Source of the DNA: JBLHLB01 sp047618505
GTDB taxonomy: Bacteria > Planctomycetota > UBA1135 > GCA-002686595
Assembly (NCBI GenBank): GCA_047618505.1
Contig: JBLHLB010000296.1
Location: forward strand, 1-5,343
DNA: 5,343 nucleotides
Direction of reading: 5' to 3'
In this document: positions 1 through 5,343 of the stretch, in pieces
How the letters are laid out: every line of letters begins with the position of its first letter
How positions within the stretch are numbered: the first letter of the stretch is position 1
The notes under the pieces: model-generated
The model's database searches: none
What the model was told of the DNA's origin: nothing
What the model saw: only the letters and a program-made list of their open reading frames with translations
Translations under genes and position numbers: made by a program

Positions 1-1374
1 GAACTCGTAGTAGGCCAGGAGGTTCTCCGGGCTGTCCGTACCTGTCTTCAGGAAGGCTTCGCCGGTTTGAGAGAAGTGGCGGTGGTGCGTGCCGACATAC
101 TCCAGTCGACCTTGATTGCGAAAGCCAATGGCATTCGGGTCAACGGCCTGAACGAAGACTGTGCCCGAGTCTCCATCGAACGACGCCGCGGTTCCCGCGA
201 GGTGAACTGCGGAGATCGCAACGTCTGTGCCGCTGCGGAAGAAGGCGATGTAATGCCAGGTCCCGCTGAACTCAGGTGCAAAGCGCGCGCGCCAGACCTG
301 TCCGCCCTGGGCCCCGGAGTTCGCGGCATCACCGTCCGCGGCAAAGAAACCCGGTACCCGATGGACGGTGGCCGTAGCGAGATGGACAAAGTGGACCTCA
401 AGTCGCAGGTCCAGGAAGGGGTTCACTCCAGACGTTTCCGAAAGGGTCGCCGAGTGATTGAAGTCAACTGTCAGGGGGAACCACTTGCGGAGCTGCCCCG
501 TCACGCTGCCCCCTGTACCCGCAGCGGTCACGTAGATGTCGACGAAGTCGAAGGCTGTACCTCCGACGGCGTCGCTTGCGAGTAGCTGGAAGGTGTGCAG
601 CCCCGTGGCACTAGGCGTCACCAGGGTTGTAGCTGAGTTGGGCGTCTGGATTACCGCAGTCGGCCCGGCGATTTGGCTCCAGAGCGGGGTTGTTCCACCA
701 AGTCCACCGGACACGCTTCCGCTCAGGGTGAAGTTCGATCCAAAAGAGTTGACCTGTACATCACCCGCTACCGCCAGGGGCGGATTCCCACCGGGGTAGG
801 TACTCGAGAGGCAGCTCGACGGAATCACGACGTCCGGCTGCTGCGGTCCCTCGAAGCGCAACTGCATCACGGCAGTGCCACCGTCGTTGAAGTGCTCCAC
901 CCGAATCGGGACCCAACCGGAATTAGGCAGGCTCACCGTCGCCGTATCCAAAGTGGCAGCGTGGGAGGTCCAGTTGTTGATCACCTGTGTTCCGTTGACC
1001 CACAGGCGCACGCCGTCATTGGAAAGCGTCTTGAAGGTCCAGCTACCTGCCGTAGCCACATGCACGAACCCAGTCCAGCGCGTCGAGTAGCTGTCGTCCG
1101 CTACGATCGTTGTTCCGTCTGGTGCGTCGCCGTTCCAGTTAAAGTTCAACGTCCCATCAACACGCACGAAGTCGCCGCCGATCCCGAGGGTGGGGGGGGT
1201 CTTCGCGTTGTAGTAATCTCCCTGGAGTCCAGCGTCCGCGCGTGCGATGCCTGTAGTGGCAAGTCCTGCAAGGAGCAGGAGCCCAAGGGTGCGAAGGCTG
1301 CGCGAAAAATGCAGTTGTCGACCGGCGCGGACGAAGGGATTGTGGAGCTTCGCCTCTGTTGTATTCGAAATCAT
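1..1374 (-). CDS. Secreted PA14 / PKD-like / DUF5060 multidomain protein, probable glycoside-hydrolase-like enzyme (3' part beyond window)
   Basis: An unbroken frame runs from the ATG at 1374-1372 off the left edge (458 codons seen); the in-frame TAG upstream leaves no other ATG. Residues 1-31 form a long N-region with several Arg, followed by a hydrophobic run (LLLLAGLATTGIA, about 32-44) and a likely signal-peptidase cut at ARA|D (46/47). Residues 49-180 read as a PA14 domain (start GLQGDYYN, then TRWTGFVHV, LSNDGVRLWVNG, RVEHFNDGG), a carbohydrate-binding or adhesion fold. Residues 197-285 resemble K319L-like PKD domains (LWSQIAGP). Residues 293-395 match DUF5060 (RKWFPLTVDF, NPFLDLRLEVHF, then WRARFAPEFSGTWHYIAFF), which usually precedes a DUF4038/apiosidase-like barrel. 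The last residues (HHRHFSQTGEAFLKTGTDSP and the ENLLAYYEF following) look like the start of that barrel. Domain names are from family memory; enzymatic activity is inference. It is divergent from the protease gene at 1823. No clear Shine-Dalgarno site precedes the start. Confidence 0.9.
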   Translation of the reverse strand, partial: MISNTTEAKLHNPFVRAGRQLHFSRSLRTLGLLLLAGLATTGIARADAGLQGDYYNAKTPPTLGIGGDFVRVDGTLNFNWNGDAPDGTTIVADDSYSTRWTGFVHVATAGSWTFKTLSNDGVRLWVNGTQVINNWTSHAATLDTATVSLPNSGWVPIRVEHFNDGGTAVMQLRFEGPQQPDVVIPSSCLSSTYPGGNPPLAVAGDVQVNSFGSNFTLSGSVSGGLGGTTPLWSQIAGPTAVIQTPNSATTLVTPSATGLHTFQLLASDAVGGTAFDFVDIYVTAAGTGGSVTGQLRKWFPLTVDFNHSATLSETSGVNPFLDLRLEVHFVHLATATVHRVPGFFAADGDAANSGAQGGQVWRARFAPEFSGTWHYIAFFRSGTDVAISAVHLAGTAASFDGDSGTVFVQAVDPNAIGFRNQGRLEYVGTHHRHFSQTGEAFLKTGTDSPENLLAYYEF

Positions 1375-1389
1375 GTTGTCTGTCTGCGG

Positions 1390-1433
1390 CCGAGGATAGG
1401 CTGCCTTGATGTGATTCTGGCAGCGGTCCTCGG
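1390..1433 (-). promoter_or_regulatory. Nested inverted repeat in the leader of the PA14/DUF5060 gene
   Basis: The outer arms are CCGAGGA (1390-1396) and TCCTCGG (1427-1433); the inner arms are GCTGCC (1400-1405) and GGCAGC (1419-1424). They make 7 + 6 base pairs with a 3/2 internal loop and a 13-nt loop. On the minus strand the structure ends 15 nt before the ATG at 1374. No T-run follows on either side, so it is not an ordinary terminator. It could be a 5'UTR hairpin or a protein-binding dyad. The base pairing is seen directly; the function is unknown. Confidence 0.45.
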
Positions 1434-1756
1434 GTGAATTGCCGTAAACCTGGAGGTTCCGCCCCTAGTCGGGACGGATTTCGAACAGGTGGTCAGGGAC
1501 TGTTGGCCTATGCGCCACTAGGCACTGATTGCGTGAATGGGCCTTCATGCGGTCCTGGGAGGGGCTGCGAGGGGTGGGGGACTAGCGGCGGACCATGGTG
1601 CTCGAATTGGGTCAGGGAATGGGAACCCCAGGGCCCCCTAAACCGTCTGTTTACGGGTACCGTGGGTTTCGGTGCGGATTCCAACTGTCCCAGGCTTGCC
1701 CCCCTCGATCGGGGCCCTGTCGCTGGCGAAGTACCTTTGGTCCCCCACGAACAATA

Positions 1757-1781
1757 GTTCCGTTTTCATGTCGAACGGAGC
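1757..1781 (+). promoter_or_regulatory. Hairpin upstream of the first protease gene
   Basis: GTTCCGTT (1757-1764) pairs with AACGGAGC (1774-1781) as an 8-bp stem containing one G-T wobble, around a 9-nt loop. It lies 41 nt before the ATG at 1823 and may form in the mRNA leader or mark an operator. No function can be assigned from sequence. Confidence 0.35.
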
Positions 1782-1796
1782 ACTCCCCCACTCCCC
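1781..1796 (+). repeat. Two tandem copies of CACTCCCC
   Basis: The octamer CACTCCCC occurs twice head to tail and is followed by CTCA, forming a C-rich stretch 26 nt before the protease start. It could be a regulatory site or simple low-complexity sequence. Confidence 0.4.
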
Positions 1797-1813
1797 CTCA
1801 GATCCAACCTTTT

Positions 1814-1818
1814 AAGGA
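1814..1818 (+). promoter_or_regulatory. Ribosome binding site AAGGA for the first protease
   Basis: AAGGA lies 4 nt before the ATG at 1823-1825. The spacing is a little short, but it is the best Shine-Dalgarno match in the window. It supports starting the gene at 1823 rather than at the in-frame ATG at 1595, which would bury the signal peptide 76 residues inside the protein. Confidence 0.6.
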
Positions 1819-1822
1819 TCCC

Positions 1823-3607
1823 ATGAATTTCCATTGCCCCGCTGGACGGGCCGCCGGTATCGCTCTCACGAGCGTTCTTCTGGCCGCCGCTGCTTCCGCT
1901 ACTCAAACCGACCTTGAGACCCGCGCATTCGCGGCTCTCTCACTGAACAACGGCGAGATCTCCAATGTGACCTTCGACGGTGCTCCGGGCACAGCGACAG
2001 CTGTCTCGCTTGAATTCGAAGGTCAGTTGTTGACTCTTGATCTGGCCCCGCACTCCGCCATGAACGCGAACAGCGTTGTGTTGGAGGATCGCGGCAACGG
2101 TGAGTTGGTTGAGGTCGATCGCGGCCTTGTGCGCACCTACCGCGGAAGCGTTCGTCAGATGCCCGGCAGTGTGGTCGCTGGTGGCTGGATGCCCGATGGA
2201 TTCTACGGCCGCATCAAGCAGGCCGATGGTAGCGACCTTTGGGTGCAGCCCCTGATCAAGCTGATCGACGGTTCCTCCCCTTCCCAGCACATCGTCTACC
2301 GTAACTCCGACATCATGGAGTCGTCTGCCTCCTGTGGCGGTGCTCTCTTTGCCGGCGCAGCCACCGACTTCAGTGCCGCCGGTCAGGGCAACAACAACTT
2401 GGGCGCCGGTGTCTCTATCGCTGACCTGGGCTGCGACGCTGACTTCGAGTTCTTTCAGGATCACGGCTCCACCACCCCGCTGGTGACGGCCCGCGTCAAC
2501 CTGGTCATCGACACGATGAACCTGCAGTACGAGTCCGAGGTTGCGATCACCCACGTGATCAGCACCTTGATCGTGCGTACGACGTCGAACGATCCCTACT
2601 CCTCCACGGACGCCATCGGCCTCTTGGACCAGTTCCAGGACGAGTGGAACAACAACCAAGGCGGTGTCGTCCGCGACATTGCCCACCTGTTCACCGGCAA
2701 GAGCATCCAAGGCGGCACGATCGGTATCGCCTACCTGGGTGTGATCTGCAACGGGAGCTTCGGCTATGGCCTGGTCGAGTCTGACTTCAATAACAACTTC
2801 GGTTGCGCCACGGACCTATCGGCTCACGAACTCGGGCACAACTGGAACGCGGGCCACTGCACCTGCACGTCGAACACGATGAACCCGTTCATCACGTGCG
2901 CGAACACGTTCAATGCCTCGCTTTCGCGTCCGTCTATCGCGAGCCACCGCGATTCGCGCACCTGCCTAGACACAGGCTCCTTGCCCCCGACCGCGAACTT
3001 CGCCGCAACCCCCACGAGTGGGTTTGCGCCTCTGAACGTCAACTTCACCGATACCAGCAACAACAGCCCCAGCGCCTGGTTGTGGAGTTTCGGCGACGGC
3101 AGCACCTCCGGTGTTCAGAACCCCTCGTACCTCTACACGACGCCGGGCACCTACGACGTCAGCCTTCTGGTGTCGAACGCCAATGGTTCTGATGCCCTGA
3201 CGAAGTTCGGCTACATCGTCGTCGATGGACCCACGGCCGGCGTTTGCTCCTCGCGCAATGGCAGCGGGGCCAACCCCGACATCTTCGACTGCAGCAACAC
3301 GCCGTCGATTGGAAACACCTGGACCTCGACCGTCGATGCCGGCTCGATCGGCTTCGGCGGACTCTCCTTCGTCTTCGCCTACGCCGCACCCTCCCCCTTC
3401 CCCCTGCCGACGATCTACGGTGAGTTCTTGCTGGATCCCGGCTCCGGAAGCCTGCTCTTCCAGACGAGTTTTGTGCTCGGCGGAACGGTGACCCACAACG
3501 TCCCGCTCGCCAACGACAACAGCCTCATTGGCGTGCAGGTCTACACTCAGGTCTTCCTGAACCAGGGCGCTCTGACGAACGCCATCGACTTGACGATCGG
3601 TTCCTGA
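1823..3607 (+). CDS. Secreted reprolysin-like (M12-type metzincin) zinc metalloprotease with PKD and C-terminal module
   Basis: This complete 594-residue protein is probably an exported zinc endopeptidase. Residues 1-26 are a signal peptide (Arg9, hydrophobic core 13-24, cut at ASA|T). Residues 27-197 resemble the M12B propeptide, including the YRGSV...GSVVAGGW...GRI...WVQPL pattern and a possible cysteine switch at Cys171-Gly172. The catalytic domain spans about 198-385. HELGHNWNAGH (335-345) gives zinc ligands His335, His339 and His345 and the general base Glu336; Met353 in TMNPF is the likely Met-turn. Asn342 sits where most metzincins have Gly. Seven cysteines in this domain are shared with the next gene and suggest disulfides. 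A PKD domain follows at 388-468 (WSFGDG). Residues 474-594 form a beta-rich module with NPDIFD, ending TNAIDLTIGS. Start: AAGGA 4 nt upstream and the signal peptide. The substrate is unknown. The metzincin call is strong; the exact subfamily is uncertain. Confidence 0.93.
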   Translation: MNFHCPAGRAAGIALTSVLLAAAASATQTDLETRAFAALSLNNGEISNVTFDGAPGTATAVSLEFEGQLLTLDLAPHSAMNANSVVLEDRGNGELVEVDRGLVRTYRGSVRQMPGSVVAGGWMPDGFYGRIKQADGSDLWVQPLIKLIDGSSPSQHIVYRNSDIMESSASCGGALFAGAATDFSAAGQGNNNLGAGVSIADLGCDADFEFFQDHGSTTPLVTARVNLVIDTMNLQYESEVAITHVISTLIVRTTSNDPYSSTDAIGLLDQFQDEWNNNQGGVVRDIAHLFTGKSIQGGTIGIAYLGVICNGSFGYGLVESDFNNNFGCATDLSAHELGHNWNAGHCTCTSNTMNPFITCANTFNASLSRPSIASHRDSRTCLDTGSLPPTANFAATPTSGFAPLNVNFTDTSNNSPSAWLWSFGDGSTSGVQNPSYLYTTPGTYDVSLLVSNANGSDALTKFGYIVVDGPTAGVCSSRNGSGANPDIFDCSNTPSIGNTWTSTVDAGSIGFGGLSFVFAYAAPSPFPLPTIYGEFLLDPGSGSLLFQTSFVLGGTVTHNVPLANDNSLIGVQVYTQVFLNQGALTNAIDLTIGS

Positions 3608-3657
3608 AGCCTGTTCCATATGGGTCCCGGCGCCAGTCGTGACCCGGCGGTACGACG

Positions 3658-3698
3658 AGGCGGGGGGGTTGCGGCATTGCGCTGCGGCCCCCCCGCTT
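3658..3698 (+). terminator. GC-rich hairpin, probable terminator of the first protease gene
   Basis: The stem begins 50 nt after the stop codon. Its core pairs GCGGGGGGG (3660-3668) with CCCCCCCGC (3688-3696), then continues inward through wobble and Watson-Crick pairs to 3675/3681, leaving the loop ATTGC. This makes a near-continuous stem of about 16 bp, or 18 with the weaker outer pairs. The tail is CTTCATTCATGG, only moderately T-rich, so termination efficiency is uncertain. The position suggests that the two proteases are separate transcription units. Confidence 0.65.
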
Positions 3699-3768
3699 CA
3701 TTCATGGCTATCGTTCAAAATCGGCCTTCCATGGCACAATGGAGCCTCTTGGGGAGTCCAGTGGGGCA

Positions 3769-3774
3769 TAAAAT
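3769..3774 (+). promoter_or_regulatory. Possible -10 element (TAAAAT) for the second protease gene
   Basis: TAAAAT stands out in a GC-rich spacer 83 nt before the ATG at 3858 and downstream of the terminator-like hairpin. No good -35 box is found at 16-18 nt upstream; TTGGGG at 3749-3754 is only 14 nt away. It is a weak candidate. Confidence 0.25.
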
Positions 3775-3784
3775 GTTTGTCTCC

Positions 3785-3825
3785 CCGGGCCTTCTGGTCC
3801 GGTGCATTGCTCTAGAGCCCGCACC
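3785..3825 (+). promoter_or_regulatory. Two adjacent dyads in the leader of the second protease gene
   Basis: The first dyad is CCGGGCC (3785-3791), loop TTCT, GGTCCGG (3796-3802), a 7-bp stem with one G-T pair. The second is the perfect palindrome GCTCTAGAGC (3809-3818) flanked by GGTGC (3801-3805) and GCACC (3821-3825). The two share bases 3801-3802. They end 32 nt before the ATG at 3858. They may be mRNA hairpins or a protein-binding site; the symmetry is seen, the role is not known. Confidence 0.4.
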
Positions 3826-3857
3826 GACCTCCCCTTCTAACTGACTCCCGCGCGACT

Positions 3858-5343
3858 ATGCTGACCCTTTCGACCTCTGCCCTTGTTCTCCTCGGCCTCA
3901 TGCCTGGCGCGCCCTCCGAAGCCATCGCCAACGGCCCCTCCGACATGGATGTCCAGGCCATGGCAGCCTTCGGTTTGACAGCGGCCCAGGTTTTGCCTGT
4001 ATCCATCGAAGGAGTGCGGGGCCAAGTGACGACGGCGCGGCTTTCCCTGGGGGGCAAGCAACTCGAATTCCTGATGGAGCCGAACCAGGTCCTGAGTCCA
4101 GAGTTCCGTCTGCTTGAGGACCGTGGAAGCGGGCACATTGTCGAGGTCGATTACGTGGCTCCCGCAACCTACGGAGGCAGCGTGCGCAATCAGTTCGACA
4201 GCCAAGTGACTATGACTTGGTTGGAGGACGGTCTCTGGGGTCGCTTTGAACTCGAGGACGGAAGTCGTTGGTGGATGCAGCCCGTTGGCGCTGCTGTCGA
4301 TGGCGCGGGTCTTGACGACCACGTGTTTTATCGCGTCGAAGACGTCATCCCCTCGGGCGGGACCTGTGGCGTCGACCTGCTTCCGAACGGCGGCTATCCC
4401 GATGGCTACTCGCCCGCGCCCCTTGCGCCGCCGTCCTCGAATGCCTCGGCGGGAACCGATCCGCCCTATATCGCGGAGCTCGGCTGTGACGCGGACTTCG
4501 AGTTCTACCAGGACTATGGCAGCAACTCGACATCGGTGATGAACCGCATCACAAGTGTGATCAACGCGATCAACACGCAGTACGAGAATGAAGTGGGTAT
4601 CCAGCACCTGATTACGACGATTCTCGTGCGCACGAGCTCGAACGATCCCTACACCTCAAGCGATGCGATAACCCTCTTGAATGAGTTCGTCTCGGAATGG
4701 AACGCGAACCAGGGCGGAATCCAGCGGGATGTCGCCCAGCTCTACACCGGACGTAACATCCAGGGCGGCACGATCGGAATCGCCTTCGTCGCGACACTCT
4801 GTAGCACCTCCCAGGCCTACAGCGTTGTCGAATCGGACTGCTGTGGCGCCTTCAGCTGCACCACGGACCTTTCGGCCCACGAGCTGGGGCACAACTGGTC
4901 TGCGAATCACTGCACCTGCAACGGCTTCACGATGAATCCCTTCATCACCTGCGGGAACCAATTCACGGTTGGTCAGACGATCCCGAAGATCATTCGCTTC
5001 CGCGATACCCTTTTCTGCCTCGATGGTGGTCCCGACCCGCGGGCGCGCTTCTCAGGCACTCCGCGTTCCGGCGTCGCGCCTCTCACGGTTGCCTTCAACG
5101 AATTCTCCGACGGAACGGGCCTTAGTGCTTGGTCCTGGGATTTCGGTGATGGCACCACTTCGACGCAAATGGACCCGTCGCATACTTACGTGACGCCTGG
5201 AACCTACGACGTGAGCCTGACCGTGACGGGCGCCCTTGGCGTCAACACAATGACCGAGGTCGACTACGTGACTGTTGATGTGCTAATCCTGGCGAGCTGC
5301 ACGGACCGTCTTGGAACCGGTGCGAACCCGGACATCTTTGATT
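3858..5343 (+). CDS. Secreted reprolysin-like zinc metalloprotease, paralogue of the preceding gene (3' end beyond window)
   Basis: There are 495 codons before the window ends. The ATG at 3858 is the only start codon after the in-frame TAG at 3813-3815; no Shine-Dalgarno site is seen. The N-terminus (MLTLSTSALVLLGLMPGAPS) is hydrophobic but lacks a Lys or Arg before the core, an atypical signal peptide with a probable cut near 20-24. Residues to about 200 form an M12B-like propeptide with TCGVDL (Cys170-Gly171), closely resembling the reprolysin cysteine switch. The catalytic domain covers about 207-390, with HELGHNWSANH (341-351), Ser348 in the metzincin Gly position, and Met359 as the likely Met-turn. 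Over 158 residues it aligns without gaps to the upstream protease (98 identities by hand). Cys328 and Cys329 are extra here. A PKD domain (392-475, WDFGDG) is followed by the start of the same C-terminal module, cut at NPDIFD. Function: probable extracellular protease; substrate unknown. Confidence 0.92.
   Translation, partial: MLTLSTSALVLLGLMPGAPSEAIANGPSDMDVQAMAAFGLTAAQVLPVSIEGVRGQVTTARLSLGGKQLEFLMEPNQVLSPEFRLLEDRGSGHIVEVDYVAPATYGGSVRNQFDSQVTMTWLEDGLWGRFELEDGSRWWMQPVGAAVDGAGLDDHVFYRVEDVIPSGGTCGVDLLPNGGYPDGYSPAPLAPPSSNASAGTDPPYIAELGCDADFEFYQDYGSNSTSVMNRITSVINAINTQYENEVGIQHLITTILVRTSSNDPYTSSDAITLLNEFVSEWNANQGGIQRDVAQLYTGRNIQGGTIGIAFVATLCSTSQAYSVVESDCCGAFSCTTDLSAHELGHNWSANHCTCNGFTMNPFITCGNQFTVGQTIPKIIRFRDTLFCLDGGPDPRARFSGTPRSGVAPLTVAFNEFSDGTGLSAWSWDFGDGTTSTQMDPSHTYVTPGTYDVSLTVTGALGVNTMTEVDYVTVDVLILASCTDRLGTGANPDIFD

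Larger units (their letters stand above)
1375..1822. other. Divergent intergenic region (448 bp)
   Basis: No convincing gene lies here. Open frames in it lack signal, domain or codon pattern like the neighbours. It must carry the promoters for the minus-strand PA14/DUF5060 gene and the plus-strand protease gene, but I see no good paired -35/-10 boxes. It holds two dyads (1390-1433 and 1757-1781), an 8-bp tandem repeat (1781-1796) and a pair of 9-bp inverted arms, CAGGGCCCC at 1629-1637 and GGGGCCCTG at 1711-1719, which may be chance in GC-rich DNA. Confidence 0.8.

Noticed and set aside
67..1437. Plus-strand open frames across the PA14/DUF5060 gene (for example 67-585 and 673-1437)
   Set aside because: The minus-strand frame is continuous and carries three recognisable domains and a signal peptide; the plus-strand products show none.
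1434..1757. 107-codon plus-strand frame in the divergent spacer
   Set aside because: It has a low-complexity Gly/Pro/Trp-rich product, no ribosome binding site, overlap with likely promoter DNA, and no domain likeness.
1595..1822. In-frame extension of the first protease to an ATG at 1595
   Set aside because: It would add 76 residues of Pro/Gly-rich sequence without domain likeness before a good signal peptide. The ATG at 1823 has AAGGA upstream.
1375..1822. Search for tRNA, CRISPR repeats, IS ends or toxin-antitoxin genes in the spacer
   Set aside because: I found no cloverleaf, regularly spaced repeats, terminal inverted repeats with target duplication, or small paired frames.
1940..2710. 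256-codon open frame antisense to the first protease
   Set aside because: It is opposite a clear enzyme gene, has no recognisable domain, and arises from the C/G-rich third positions of the sense gene.
3620..3844. 74-codon frame between the two proteases
   Set aside because: It runs through the terminator hairpin and the leader dyads and has no signal or domain.
3837..4607. 256-codon open frame antisense to the second protease, the same length as the antisense frame in the first
   Set aside because: The equal length is coincidental: the start points differ relative to the genes. The weak likeness between the two is the mirror of sense-strand homology in the same codon phase.

Overview
The window looks like chromosomal DNA from a GC-rich bacterium that secretes many large multidomain proteins. 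It holds three genes, two of them cut by the window edges, and every product starts with a secretion signal. The mix of PA14, K319L-like PKD and DUF5060 domains in one protein, the PKD-containing metalloproteases with a shared C-terminal module, and the weak use of Shine-Dalgarno sites point to Planctomycetota or a related environmental lineage. This placement is inference from architecture only, because no rRNA or marker gene is present.

Layout: positions 1-1374 (minus strand) encode the N-terminal 458 residues of a secreted PA14 / PKD-like / DUF5060 protein, probably a carbohydrate-active enzyme whose catalytic part lies beyond the left edge. Positions 1375-1822 are a divergent intergenic region with two clear dyads. 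Positions 1823-3607 (plus) encode a complete 594-residue zinc metalloprotease of the reprolysin/metzincin type. Its order is signal peptide, M12B-like propeptide, HELGH catalytic domain, PKD domain, beta-rich C-terminal module. A strong GC hairpin at 3658-3698 follows it as a probable terminator. A short leader with further dyads (3785-3825) comes before a second, paralogous protease (3858 to beyond 5343) with the same domain order.

The two proteases are a tandem duplication. By hand alignment their catalytic cores match without gaps over 158 residues (98 identical), while propeptide, signal peptide and flanking DNA have diverged. Both depart from the textbook metzincin motif at its glycine (Asn in one, Ser in the other), and both keep a Cys-Gly in the propeptide that could act as a cysteine switch. 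Together the three genes fit extracellular degradation of protein and glycan material. No mobile element, CRISPR array, RNA gene or defence system is visible.
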